The notes under the pieces were generated by a model, which was given only the letters and a program-made list of their open reading frames with translations, was not told the origin of the DNA and did no database searches. Shown here piece by piece: positions 9,297 through 17,655 of a stretch of 64,000 nt of DNA. Each line of letters begins with the position of its first letter. Positions within the stretch are counted from its first letter, which is position 1. The DNA lies in the NCBI GenBank assembly GCA_913061515.1, contig CAJXSF010000006.1, forward strand, positions 23,623 to 87,622, read 5' to 3'. This DNA comes from an uncultured Gammaproteobacteria bacterium (lineage in GTDB: Bacteria; Pseudomonadota; Gammaproteobacteria; Pseudomonadales; Pseudohongiellaceae). The position numbers were made by a program, and so were the translations under genes.

Positions 9297-10064
9297 ATGC
9301 TTAGAATTACGCGCACCATTGGATCTTACCTTGCTTCTTTCTTAAGCAAACCAAGGCCTGGCTATCAACAGCACGACACGACGTCCATGGAATCGATTTT
9401 AAAGGTAATAAAACCTGGCGATATTCTATTGGTCGATGGTAACTCTCGCATTAGTACGGCAATCAAATATTTAACGCAATCGACTTGGTCTCATGCCTGC
9501 CTTTATATGGGCGCCCCAGAACCTAGTACCGAAGCTCTGTCCCTAGTAGAGGCAGATCTCAACAACGGTGTGACTATGGTGCCGTTGAGCAAGTACGCGG
9601 ATTATAATGTGCGCATTTGCAGGCCGGTTGGGCTCAATGAGGCGGAGCGCAAATCGCTATTAGATTTTGTACAGGAGCGTATCGGGTTTCGCTATGATCT
9701 GAAGAATATTTTCGATTTGATGCGTTATTTAATCCAAAACCCCGCTGTTCCCACTCAGTACCGAAGAAGCATGTTGAGTTTGGGAAGTGGGGAGCCCACC
9801 AAAGCTATTTGTTCCACTCTAATCGCGCAAGCATTTCAGTCAATCGGCTACCCTATATTGCCTCGCAGTAGCGTTGCAGAAGGCAGCGATGAGCAAATGT
9901 TTGAGGCGCGCCATCATACTCACTATGTCCCTCGGGACTTCGATCTTTCACCGTATTTTTGTGTGGTAAAGCCGACGTTGGAGTTGGGGTTTGATTTCCA
10001 CGTATTGCGGTGGCGTGAACCTGAGAAACAGGAAGCCGAATTAGAGCTCGCGCAGCGCCAGTAA
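9297..10064 (+). CDS. YiiX/YebB-like permuted NlpC/P60 cysteine hydrolase
   Basis: A permuted papain-fold protein (DUF830 type), 255 residues. The expected landmarks appear in permuted order: PGDILLV (40-46), WSHACLYMG with His66, VEAD with a polar partner Glu85, and the nucleophile Cys172 in AICSTLIAQAF. Related proteins cleave amide or lipid substrates, or act on peptidoglycan; the substrate here is not known. No signal peptide is clear, though the first 18 residues are moderately hydrophobic. The ATG at 9297 follows an A/G-rich ribosome site. A strong hairpin overlaps its 3' end. Confidence 0.8.
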   Translation: MLRITRTIGSYLASFLSKPRPGYQQHDTTSMESILKVIKPGDILLVDGNSRISTAIKYLTQSTWSHACLYMGAPEPSTEALSLVEADLNNGVTMVPLSKYADYNVRICRPVGLNEAERKSLLDFVQERIGFRYDLKNIFDLMRYLIQNPAVPTQYRRSMLSLGSGEPTKAICSTLIAQAFQSIGYPILPRSSVAEGSDEQMFEARHHTHYVPRDFDLSPYFCVVKPTLELGFDFHVLRWREPEKQEAELELAQRQ

Positions 10065-10078
10065 ACAGGGCGCTGCGC
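10050..10078. terminator. Hairpin between convergent genes
   Basis: A perfect 10-base GC-rich stem, GCGCAGCGCC and GGCGCTGCGC, with a 9-base loop. It overlaps the last codons of the YiiX-like gene and stands 13 bases from the stop of the convergent NHL gene. There is no T-run, so it may end transcription weakly or protect mRNA ends. Confidence 0.4.
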
Positions 10079-10090
10079 AGTCATTGTCGA

Positions 10091-11221
10091 TTAGCGCTGA
10101 TACCAAGGTGTCTTGATTAATAGGTCAGGGTCAACTCCTGGTTTTGGAACCATCTTCTGCGTACGTCCATACTGATTGTCTCCCCCATACAGGTTGAGTT
10201 CTGAGTCCACAGTAAAGGCATGCACCTCCAGAAAACCGGTTGGGCCGTCACGCTCAACGATCCAAGAATAGAGTCGGTTGCCATCGAAGTCGAGTTTCAC
10301 AAATCGCAAGGGGTTGAGATCTGTCATCCAGACCGCGTCTTCGTTGACGATCATATCTAGTGGCAAACTAAACCCAGTCCACGTATCAACGTGTTCAAAT
10401 ACGGCTGGGTCAGCAGTGGTGCGGAACACATTGACGCGGCCCCCTGAGCGGTCGAGACCAAAAATGAGACCGTTAGGCCCAGCTTGTACAGAGTGGACCC
10501 CATTGAATTGGCCGGGCTCAGTGCCAAACCCGCCGAACTCAGTAAGGTAATCGAAGTCGCTGTCCAAAACGACGATACGGTGATTGTCTAGTCCATCTGC
10601 AATTAATACGCGGCCATCGGGAAGGAAAGCAACATCTTGCGGGCGACCAAAATGGGTCTTGTCTGCCCCAGGGACGTGTTTCTCACCTAAAGTCAGGATC
10701 AATTCACTGCCATCGTTGCTGAACACATAAATGGTATGGAAAGTCTCATTGATCACCCACACGTGCCGCTCTGGGTCATAGGGGTTTACTCGAATACGGT
10801 GCGGGCCAGGGCCCTCAGAATTCTCGCAAAGAACATCCCATTGATTCCAGATGGTGATGATGTTGCCGTCACCATCGAGCTCATAGAGACAGTTTTTCCA
10901 AGTGCGTAGCTCAGTATCGGTAAGCACATTGATGCCCAATGACCCCGCATAACCTGCGTATTCGGAGGGGACAGGTTGCGGTAGGCGTGCTTCGCCGCGC
11001 ATGGCTACAAGGAGTCGGTCTGGCGATTCAGATTGCACGCCCGAATTGCCTCCGAAGGCAAAGCCAGGTTCGGCGAAGGGTTTGTGCCAACCTGGCAATA
11101 TATCGTAGGGGCTAGGACCAACAGGGCCCAAGACCACTTCTGCAGCATGGGTATTGAGGCTGAACAGGGGGAGGCAAGCCAGAGCGGCCCCCGCTAAAAA
11201 TCGGCGTGTTGTGGTTCGCAT
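10091..11221 (-). CDS. Exported NHL-repeat beta-propeller protein
   Basis: A 376-residue secreted propeller protein. The N-terminus (TTRRFLAGAALACLPLFSLNTHA) has Arg-Arg-Phe-Leu before the hydrophobic stretch and ends THA, so export could be by Tat or Sec. NHL-type blades can be read, for example FGRPQDVAFLPDGRVLIADGLDNHRIVVLD and FNGVHSVQAGPNGLIFGLDRSGGRVNVF regions at about 190-265. Homologues include the peptidyl-amidoglycolate lyase-like propellers, but I cannot confirm the lyase residues, so function is open. It is monocistronic; a 93-base gap separates it from the phosphoesterase gene downstream of it on the same strand's upstream side. Confidence 0.75.
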   Translation of the reverse strand: MRTTTRRFLAGAALACLPLFSLNTHAAEVVLGPVGPSPYDILPGWHKPFAEPGFAFGGNSGVQSESPDRLLVAMRGEARLPQPVPSEYAGYAGSLGINVLTDTELRTWKNCLYELDGDGNIITIWNQWDVLCENSEGPGPHRIRVNPYDPERHVWVINETFHTIYVFSNDGSELILTLGEKHVPGADKTHFGRPQDVAFLPDGRVLIADGLDNHRIVVLDSDFDYLTEFGGFGTEPGQFNGVHSVQAGPNGLIFGLDRSGGRVNVFRTTADPAVFEHVDTWTGFSLPLDMIVNEDAVWMTDLNPLRFVKLDFDGNRLYSWIVERDGPTGFLEVHAFTVDSELNLYGGDNQYGRTQKMVPKPGVDPDLLIKTPWYQR

Positions 11222-11314
11222 TGTTATACTCTTTTTAGTGTTTTATGGTCGTAGTGCTCGGTTGAGTATACCGCGCGGCCACGCTGAAAACAGTAAAAAG
11301 CGAGCAGCGCCTTG

Positions 11315-12142
11315 CTAGGCGGCGTTCAAGGTGGGGGTGTCTTGGGCGTGGGCATCGCCTTTTAGTCGCTCTGACTGACTCGTCCACTTTAATATCTCAA
11401 GTTGGCCATTGTGACCTTCGACCATCGCGGTGCAGCTTTCTACCCAGTCGCCAGTATTGCAATAAAGAATGTCTTCGAACATTGTCATCTCGGCGTGATG
11501 GATGTGCCCGCACACGACTCCCTGCACGTGTTCTAGGCGCGCAGATTCGACCACGGCCTCCTCGAATTTTCCGATGTAGCTGACGATATTTTTGACTTTG
11601 TGTTTTAAATGGGCGGCCAATGACCAATACGGCAAGCCAACTAGCCGCCGCGCTGCATTGATGATGCGGTTCATGAAGAGTAGGTGGGTATACATTGAGC
11701 TGCCAACTTTAGAGAGAAACGGGCTGTATTTAACGACCGAATCGAATTGGTCGCCGTGCAATACCAATAGTTTGCGATTGTCAGCGGTGGTATGGATTGC
11801 TGTATCGCTTATTTCGATATTGTCGAAGCTATGCCCGCAGTAATGACGCGCGCTTTCATCGTGATTGCCAGGCGTATAAATAATACGCGTCCCCTTGGCG
11901 GCCTTTTTGAGTATTTCATTGACGACTGCTTGATGTGATGCCGGCCAGTAGGACTTCTTTTTCATTTCCCAGCCATCGAAAATATCGCCGACTAAATATA
12001 GAAACTCACAGTCGGTGCGGTAAAGGAAGTCTAGAAGAAATTCGGCTTGGCAGCCTTTGAATCCAAGATGGGTATCAGAAAGAAAGATGGCGCGGTATTT
12101 CAAAGGGTTTTTCAGCGGGCTAGCATTTTTTGCTGCGCTCAT
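11315..12142 (-). CDS. UDP-2,3-diacylglucosamine diphosphatase-like metallophosphoesterase
   Basis: A calcineurin-type phosphoesterase resembling the LpxH group, which cleaves UDP-2,3-diacylglucosamine to lipid X in lipid A synthesis. Metal-binding motifs appear in order: SDTHLG (22-27), GDIFDGW (52-58), GNHDE (92-96), HGDQFD and GHIHHAE. At 275 residues it is longer than E. coli LpxH (about 240) and belongs to the longer relatives, so the substrate is likely but not proven. The frame opens at a GTG at 12151, but that codon is part of the ribosome site GAGGTG serving the ATG at 12142, which I take as the start. Confidence 0.78.
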   Translation of the reverse strand: MSAAKNASPLKNPLKYRAIFLSDTHLGFKGCQAEFLLDFLYRTDCEFLYLVGDIFDGWEMKKKSYWPASHQAVVNEILKKAAKGTRIIYTPGNHDESARHYCGHSFDNIEISDTAIHTTADNRKLLVLHGDQFDSVVKYSPFLSKVGSSMYTHLLFMNRIINAARRLVGLPYWSLAAHLKHKVKNIVSYIGKFEEAVVESARLEHVQGVVCGHIHHAEMTMFEDILYCNTGDWVESCTAMVEGHNGQLEILKWTSQSERLKGDAHAQDTPTLNAA

Positions 12143-12245
12143 GCTTATCACCTCACATATTCAAGATGACGCACACGATAATAAACTTAAATGACAGGGG
12201 AGTTACTCGCAAGTGTCGGTTATGTGACAATCGTAACTAGATTGC

Positions 12246-12713
12246 TTATTTCCACGCTGGCCAGGGTGATTTCATCAGCGACTGATTGGAATAACGAATG
12301 TCTGCGCTCACATCGGCACCAATCCAATCAGGCAGCGTGTATTGCTGAGTTTCCGAAGTTAACTCGATCTCTGCAAGAACCAACCCCTTATTACTGCCTT
12401 CGAAGACATCGATTTCCCAGATCATTCCATCATGCAGCACCTTATAACGATGCTTTTCTATCGCGCCCGGTGCACACAATAGCGTTAGCATTTCATGGGC
12501 ATCGCTTGCAGGAATTGCATACTCAAATTCCGGGCGACTAATGCCTTGGCTTGGGCCTTTTAATGTTAAGAATGCCGTCGTGCCATATAGACGAATGCGA
12601 ACGGTGCTGCTATTCATTGTTGGAACGTAACTTTGAACGATCAACTCGCCTTTTTCTAATGCAGGGAGTTTATCGTGGATGACGAGGTATTTTCTTTCAA
12701 TCTCAACGGCCAT
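12246..12713 (-). CDS. CYTH domain protein (triphosphate tunnel family)
   Basis: A 155-residue CYTH protein with the signature EIERK at residues 4-8 (ExExK), followed by alternating charged strands (VRIRLYG, AFLTLKGP, EFEYAI, EIDVFEG, LVLAEIEL) that line the triphosphate tunnel. Bacterial relatives hydrolyse inorganic tripolyphosphate or ThTP, or make cAMP (class IV cyclases); at this length and without a CHAD domain a triphosphatase is the likelier role. It stands 27 bases after cbpM on the same strand, so it may be transcribed with cbpA-cbpM. Confidence 0.85.
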   Translation of the reverse strand: MAVEIERKYLVIHDKLPALEKGELIVQSYVPTMNSSTVRIRLYGTTAFLTLKGPSQGISRPEFEYAIPASDAHEMLTLLCAPGAIEKHRYKVLHDGMIWEIDVFEGSNKGLVLAEIELTSETQQYTLPDWIGADVSADIRYSNQSLMKSPWPAWK

Positions 12714-12740
12714 ATAAAAGTAGTTTGCTTCCTTTAGTGT

Positions 12741-13046
12741 TTAGTTTGAAATGAATTTTTCGAGTTGCGAGCGTAGCTGTTCATTATCATTGCGTAATTG
12801 ATCACGCTCATCAAGCAGTGATACAAGCAGCGCGGTGGCAGACCAGTCTAAATGTAAGTCTTGTTGTAAGCGCAGCGCCCGTTTAGCGCGACATATCATT
12901 TCGAGATCAAACAACCAATTATCTGGCCTGCCACCGGCAGGCTCTATGATGCCATTTTCTACGATGGCATAGACTTGCTCGTACTCAATGCCTATCTCAA
13001 GGCACGCCTCATCAAGGTTGATGCTGACAGAGTATTCAATTTGCAT
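12741..13046 (-). CDS. cbpM: Chaperone modulator CbpM
   Basis: A 101-residue MerR-HTH-like protein that in E. coli binds the J domain of CbpA and inhibits its co-chaperone and DNA-binding activity. The order EIGIEYEQVYAIVENGIIEP followed by RAKRALRLQQDLHLD and a C-terminal coiled coil (LLDERDQLRNDNEQLRSQL) matches CbpM. It begins one base after the stop of cbpA, the standard cbpA-cbpM arrangement, so translation is probably coupled. Confidence 0.9.
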   Translation of the reverse strand: MQIEYSVSINLDEACLEIGIEYEQVYAIVENGIIEPAGGRPDNWLFDLEMICRAKRALRLQQDLHLDWSATALLVSLLDERDQLRNDNEQLRSQLEKFISN

Positions 13047-13047
13047 A

Positions 13048-13989
13048 TTAAGCCTCCCACTCTTGGCGAGGGTTGAAGTTTGATTGTGTTGCCAACTGGC
13101 GCCACAATTGCTGTTCTTGATCGCTGCTTGTTTCTGGGATAACGATTTTTAACACCGCAAAAAGATCAGCAAAGCCCTTACGGGTTCGTAAGCCTTTTCC
13201 TTTTACGCGCAAGCGTTGCCCGCTTTGGCTGTTCGCTTTGATCGTAAGTTTGATTTTGCCATGCAGTGTTGGCACAGTGAGGCTTGTCCCTAGTGCGGCC
13301 TCCCAAGGAGTCACTGGTACCACAATGCTTAGGTCATGGCCGTCAATGGCATACATGGGGTGTGGGATCAACCGTATACGTAAGTACAGATCGCCGGCCG
13401 GGCTCTTGCCGACACCCGGGCCGCCTTGCCCTTTTAAACGAATGCGTTCGCCATCGCTAACTCCGGCGGGGATTTTCACTTTTAGAGTCTTGTGAATATC
13501 TTCGCGTTGTCCTTGTGCATTGTACTGGGGCAGAGAATACTCAATGGCGCGTGCCTCATCGGATAATGTGTCTTCTAAAAATAATGGCATCTCGACTTCA
13601 ATGTCACGACCGCGTTGCCCGCTAAAGCCTGATTGCTGCTGGCGCCCACTTTGCGAATGCGCGCCACCGAAAATATTCTCAAAAAAATCTGAGAAGTCAT
13701 GTTGTTGTCCTGCGTGAGAATTGGCTTGTCTTTGCCAGCCAGGAGGTGGCTCAAATTGTGGGCCTTGTTGACCACCATATTGGCGCAATTGATCGTATTC
13801 GCTGCGCTTTGTTTCGTCGCCAAGCACTTCGTAGGCTTCAGCAACTTCTTTGAATTTTTTCCCGGCATCATCGTGTTCGCTAACATCAGGGTGATGCTTT
13901 CTTGCCAGTTTTCGATACGCAGTCTTAATGGTTTTTAAGTCCGCGTCTTCGTTGACTCCTAAAATTTTATAGTAATCCTTAAATTCCAT
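13048..13989 (-). CDS. cbpA: DnaJ-class co-chaperone CbpA (curved DNA-binding protein)
   Basis: A 313-residue Hsp40 with an N-terminal J domain carrying HPD at 33-35, a Gly/Gln/Ser-rich linker (about 75-130, with GQQ and FSDFFENIFGG) and two C-terminal substrate-binding beta domains (about 135-305). It lacks the CxxCxGxG zinc fingers of DnaJ, as CbpA does. CbpA stimulates DnaK and binds curved DNA in stationary phase. The ATG at 13989 gives MEFKDYYKILG, matching E. coli CbpA's start; a GTG 12 bases upstream is in frame but less likely. It is followed by cbpM after one base. Confidence 0.9.
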   Translation of the reverse strand: MEFKDYYKILGVNEDADLKTIKTAYRKLARKHHPDVSEHDDAGKKFKEVAEAYEVLGDETKRSEYDQLRQYGGQQGPQFEPPPGWQRQANSHAGQQHDFSDFFENIFGGAHSQSGRQQQSGFSGQRGRDIEVEMPLFLEDTLSDEARAIEYSLPQYNAQGQREDIHKTLKVKIPAGVSDGERIRLKGQGGPGVGKSPAGDLYLRIRLIPHPMYAIDGHDLSIVVPVTPWEAALGTSLTVPTLHGKIKLTIKANSQSGQRLRVKGKGLRTRKGFADLFAVLKIVIPETSSDQEQQLWRQLATQSNFNPRQEWEA

Positions 13990-14028
13990 GTTTGGATCCA
14001 CAGCTTACTAGAGAATTTAAACTAAATT

Positions 14029-14054
14029 GCGGCACCTCGAGGCGGAGGCGCCGC
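14029..14054 (-). terminator. Hairpin after the lectin-like gene
   Basis: Arms GCGGCACCTC and GAGGCGCCGC pair at 9 of 10 positions around a 6-base loop. Read on the minus strand it follows the lectin-like gene and is followed by a T-rich tail (AATTTAGTTT), fitting an intrinsic terminator that insulates cbpA. Confidence 0.5.
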
Positions 14055-14061
14055 GTGCATA

Positions 14062-14706
14062 TTAATAGGCAAAACAATAAAAAAGGCCATTGCCGCCTGT
14101 GGCGATTAGGTCTTCTTGGCTACAGCTACGGCTAGCATGAGCGCTATTAAAGGACGTTGGGTTGGCACCGCCACCTTGGCGATCGTGATGCCCAACTTGT
14201 GCGTTCCCTTCACTATTGCTAGTCCAGTCGTTGCAGGTCAGTTGTGTGCCTTCTGGGAAGGCTGTGCCGTCAAGCTGCGAGCCGGTCAAAATATCATGAG
14301 TATTAGGTGTGTCGCCGCGGCCGTTCACAAGATTACCGGCCTCAGTCAGAGAGTTTGCTTTGCCTGTCATGGCCGCTTCACTATGCAGTTGTTCCACGTT
14401 CGCGGCAATCATAACACCATTGGCATTATACCAAGGGCCACTACCGATGCGGTCCCGAGCATTGATACCTGGACGGCCGCCAGAGGCTTGCGTGCTCAAA
14501 TAGGCTGCCCATGTCTTGCCGCCGGCCCCTACGGCAGTAGCGAGTGCGGCGCAGTGTGCATCAGCCCCTTGTAGTCCGCCTAAATTGCCACCATCTCCTG
14601 AACCAACACTAGTAATAAAGAAGCTCATTGAATTATCTTGTGAGTAGTTCACAGTGCTAACGCTGGCAAGCGCAATCACTGAGGCCGTTAGTAATATTTT
14701 TTTCAT
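14062..14706 (-). CDS. Exported lectin-like (C-type-lectin-fold) protein
   Basis: A 214-residue secreted protein with a signal peptide (MKKILLTASVIALASVSTVNYS). The mature part opens with FITSVGSGDGGNLGGLQGADAHC, a pattern of bacterial lectin-fold (DUF1554-like) proteins, and has paired cysteines including a C-terminal CSQ...FYCFAY end, with repeated Gly, Asn and Asp typical of surface-exposed ligand-binding folds. Function could be carbohydrate or cell-surface binding; I cannot assign a ligand. It is monocistronic, ending in a likely terminator before cbpA, and divergent from the TPR gene. Confidence 0.65.
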   Translation of the reverse strand: MKKILLTASVIALASVSTVNYSQDNSMSFFITSVGSGDGGNLGGLQGADAHCAALATAVGAGGKTWAAYLSTQASGGRPGINARDRIGSGPWYNANGVMIAANVEQLHSEAAMTGKANSLTEAGNLVNGRGDTPNTHDILTGSQLDGTAFPEGTQLTCNDWTSNSEGNAQVGHHDRQGGGANPTSFNSAHASRSCSQEDLIATGGNGLFYCFAY

Positions 14707-14864
14707 TTTCGGTCTCCTTGCTAATGTCCCCCAGTTAATGTTCTGATTTGTTGAGTGAAGCGGGACTTATAGAGGGCGGGGGCCGGTCTTAGTGTGACCT
14801 GTGCGATGTGAGCGCGTCAACGAAAGTGTGAGTTGTGCGTTAAGTATAAAGCAAGGAGTAATAA

Positions 14865-15929
14865 TTGAGCGCTAGGGGTAAGTTAACACAGACAAGGCTG
14901 TTTGCAGGCTTTTTGCTATGTCTATGCGCGGCATGGGCAAGCTTGAGCTATAGCGCAGAAGAGCCCGATGCCGTGTCTATTGTCCCGGCAGCAGACCCAG
15001 AAACAGCGCTTGCTGTGAGTCAGCAGGTCACACGTTATGAGCAAGAGCTGGTGGCAATCGAGAGTGAGCTTGGCCCCTATGATGTCAATCTCATTGAGGT
15101 GCTCAATGATTTGGGCCGTTTCTACATGGAGCTGGGTCAGTTTCAATCCGCTGCCAATGTCTTTGAAAGAGCATTAAACATCACCCGGATCAGCAATGGG
15201 CTTTATAGTGAGGAACAGTTAGATATTCTGACGCAGTTGGTCAATGCCTATAAAGCGGCAGGAGAATGGGATCTAGCAGACGATAAAATGCATTTAGCCT
15301 TGCACTTGAATACGCGAATATACGAGCCGGGCTCGCAAGCCTATGCCGATGCCGCGCTGGCGTTTGGCGAGTGGAAAATACAGGCTATTCGCGGCAATTT
15401 AATGCAGCGCAGTGCTTTAGTGAATATGCGCGACATCGAACGGCTGCGGTATGTCTATGGGGCGGCGCTTGGCCCTGAGTCAGAGGTGGCGCAGGGCGAG
15501 GATGGTATGCGTACACAAACACGCTTCGACCTTCTTTATGCCAAAGCCTATGCCGAAGCGCAGGTGGCTGACTATGCCATGAGTACAATTCCCCTGCGGC
15601 TCGAGCGTCCAGTGCAGCGCTATGTTTCAGAATACGTCTGCCGAGAAGTGGTATCGGCCACAGGACAGGTCTCCGAGAGCTGCGGGACTGTGCGACGGGA
15701 AAACCCACAGTATCGCGAGTATGAAATGCAAAGACAATTATATAGGGATCGTGTGCAGGCGGCGGTCTCCTCCTTGGATAACACTATTGATGAGTTGGAG
15801 GCCTTGCTTAATGCTCAGCCGCGCCTGCAATCGGGGAACGACGGCGCCGCACCGGCAAGGCTCGAAGAGTTACGCACGATGCAGGTGAATATTAATCGCA
15901 ATTATCGCCGTAGCGTAATGCGTTGGTAG
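14865..15929 (+). CDS. Exported TPR-containing protein, unknown function
   Basis: A 354-residue protein with a signal peptide ending near SYSA (about residue 30) and tetratricopeptide-like helices at about 72-150 (VNLIEVLNDLGRFYMELGQF, then AANVFERAL), typical of a partner-binding scaffold. The C-terminal third has two cysteines (CREVV...ESCG) and a predicted coiled coil (about 285-340). It starts at a TTG codon at 14865, but a strong AAGGAG ribosome site 6-7 bases upstream and the absence of a near ATG support this. No neighbour suggests a pathway, so only exported and scaffold-like can be said. Confidence 0.72.
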   Translation: MSARGKLTQTRLFAGFLLCLCAAWASLSYSAEEPDAVSIVPAADPETALAVSQQVTRYEQELVAIESELGPYDVNLIEVLNDLGRFYMELGQFQSAANVFERALNITRISNGLYSEEQLDILTQLVNAYKAAGEWDLADDKMHLALHLNTRIYEPGSQAYADAALAFGEWKIQAIRGNLMQRSALVNMRDIERLRYVYGAALGPESEVAQGEDGMRTQTRFDLLYAKAYAEAQVADYAMSTIPLRLERPVQRYVSEYVCREVVSATGQVSESCGTVRRENPQYREYEMQRQLYRDRVQAAVSSLDNTIDELEALLNAQPRLQSGNDGAAPARLEELRTMQVNINRNYRRSVMRW

Positions 15930-15976
15930 TGCAAGGGCATTACAATTGATGCCCCTGATTAAACTTAGAGGATGGC

Positions 15977-16534
15977 ATGGAAGCATTTTTAGTTTCTACC
16001 GGTTTGGTAGCGCTAGCAGAGATTGGCGATAAAACGCAGTTGCTCGCATTTATATTGGCCGCGAAGTACCGCAAACCATGGCCTATTATTTTTGGCATCC
16101 TTGTCGCGACGCTAGCAAACCACGGTCTTGCAGGCGCTTTCGGGGCTTGGGTTACCACTTTGTTCTCTGCACAAACCTTGCAATGGCTTCTTGGTGGATC
16201 GTTTATCGCCATGGCTATATGGACGCTAATTCCCGATAAGTTCGAGGAAGAGGATGCCGCCTTTGTCAAACAAGGAGTGTTTTTAGCCACTTTAGTTGCA
16301 TTCTTCATGGCAGAGATGGGCGATAAGACGCAGGTTGCCACGGTGGCCTTGTCAGCGAATTACCAGGCTTTAGTTAGCGTCGTGCTAGGCACCACTTTTG
16401 GCATGTTGATCGCCAACGTGCCGGCCGTTATTTTAGGAAACAAAATTGCGGACAAAATGCCCGTGCGCCTGGTGCATTCAATTGCAGCACTGATTTTCTT
16501 GCTATTGGGTTTAGCCGTACTGTTCTGGCGTTGA
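15977..16534 (+). CDS. TMEM165/GDT1 (UPF0016) family cation transporter
   Basis: A 185-residue inner-membrane protein with six predicted helices in two inverted halves. Each half has the family signature: EIGDKTQ at 15-21 and EMGDKTQ at 113-119. Bacterial members (MneA/Mnx type) export manganese, others move Ca2+/H+. No yybP-ykoY manganese riboswitch fits in the 47-base upstream gap. It follows the TPR gene by 47 bases in the same direction; the two could share a transcript, but no functional link is evident. Confidence 0.9.
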   Translation: MEAFLVSTGLVALAEIGDKTQLLAFILAAKYRKPWPIIFGILVATLANHGLAGAFGAWVTTLFSAQTLQWLLGGSFIAMAIWTLIPDKFEEEDAAFVKQGVFLATLVAFFMAEMGDKTQVATVALSANYQALVSVVLGTTFGMLIANVPAVILGNKIADKMPVRLVHSIAALIFLLLGLAVLFWR

Positions 16535-16681
16535 GCAAGTGCTAAATGGGCCGAAATAATGGCAATAGTGGGCAAGATGCTGATTTCATTGGCTCTTGCT
16601 TGCCGCTACTAGGGGGCTGTGCAAGAATGCCCACCTTGCAAAGTCTATGGTTTTTACACTACTGATCAATCGGGGAAGTTC

Positions 16682-17542
16682 ATGCCAAATAAGAGCCTGG
16701 CCATCATTGCTGCTATAGCCGTCATTGGCTTGCTGTTTCTGGTCTATCTGGCGGCCACATTCGAAAGCCCAGAGGGCACAAGAACAGTCGAGTTAACACC
16801 TCCTGTTCCGCGCGTACCTGAGCCCGTGCAACGAGTAGAAGTGCCACCACCCGCACCGGCAGAGCCTGCACCCGTCGCTCCAATACCAGCAGTGCCTGCG
16901 CCTGTTGCTGTGCAAGCGCCGGTGGCGCCAGAGGAGCCCGAAGAGATTATCGAACTGCCTAGTTTAAACGAAAGTGATGACATGCTTAATGAGCGGCTTG
17001 GCGGATTAGAAACTGGGACGCGTTTATTAAGTCTTCTAGTGCCTGATGACGTGATTCGTAAGTTTGTGGTGTTCGTCGAAAATGTCGCCGATGGTAATTT
17101 GCCACAATTAGAATACCCGGTGAAACGTCTACCTCAATCGATGGCGGTTCGCGAACTAGATGAAAATCTATTCGAGATGCAGACGGTGTCTTACCAACGT
17201 TATACGCCTGTAATCGATGGTTTGACTGCCGTGAACCCCGAGCAAGCCATCGCGATCTATCGCTTAATGAAACCATTATTCCAAGAGGCATACGCCGAGA
17301 TTGGCTATCGCAACCGTAATTTTGATGATGCCTTAGTGCGGGCAATCGATACCGTACTTAATGCGCGAACCGCGCAGGGACCGTTTCAATTGATCAAACC
17401 GAAAGTAATGTATATCTATGCAGACTCTGAAATCGAAAGTTTCAGCCCAGTTGAAAAACAACTGCTGCGTATGGGGCCGCAAAATGCCGAAAAACTTAAG
17501 TTAGCCCTGCGCCAATTCAAAGAGCAATTGGCGGCCCGCTAG
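16682..17542 (+). CDS. DUF3014 domain membrane-anchored protein
   Basis: A 286-residue protein with an N-terminal membrane helix (about residues 5-26), a Pro/Ala/Val-rich flexible linker (about 36-85) and a globular periplasmic domain that matches DUF3014 (SDDMLNERLGGLETGTRLLSLL, then VRKFVVFVENVADGNLP-type sequence). Its function is unknown; the linker suggests reach across the periplasm. The frame opens at a GTG at 16619, but the ATG at 16682 has a GGGGAAG ribosome site and puts the anchor at the start. A strong intrinsic terminator follows the gene. Confidence 0.82.
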   Translation: MPNKSLAIIAAIAVIGLLFLVYLAATFESPEGTRTVELTPPVPRVPEPVQRVEVPPPAPAEPAPVAPIPAVPAPVAVQAPVAPEEPEEIIELPSLNESDDMLNERLGGLETGTRLLSLLVPDDVIRKFVVFVENVADGNLPQLEYPVKRLPQSMAVRELDENLFEMQTVSYQRYTPVIDGLTAVNPEQAIAIYRLMKPLFQEAYAEIGYRNRNFDDALVRAIDTVLNARTAQGPFQLIKPKVMYIYADSEIESFSPVEKQLLRMGPQNAEKLKLALRQFKEQLAAR

Positions 17543-17564
17543 GGGTGAAGGATGAGCGTTTTAG

Positions 17565-17610
17565 AGCAACGGCCTGTTCTGCCTATGTAGAACAGGCCGT
17601 TGTTATTTTG
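17565..17610 (+). terminator. Strong intrinsic terminator after the DUF3014 gene
   Basis: A perfect 13-base inverted repeat (AACGGCCTGTTCT, 17568-17580, and AGAACAGGCCGTT, 17589-17601) with an 8-base loop; three flanking bases extend the stem with one G-T pair. A T-rich tail (GTTATTTTG) follows. It lies between the DUF3014 gene and recQ. Confidence 0.85.
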
Positions 17611-17655
17611 AGCTACTATGACAGTAAACCCACCTCGATTTATTTTAGTTGATAC

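Noticed and set aside
15930..15976. Manganese (yybP-ykoY) riboswitch before the GDT1-type transporter
   Set aside because: Only 47 bases separate the genes; the riboswitch needs about 100 or more. A short GGGCAT/ATGCCC hairpin there is too weak to call.
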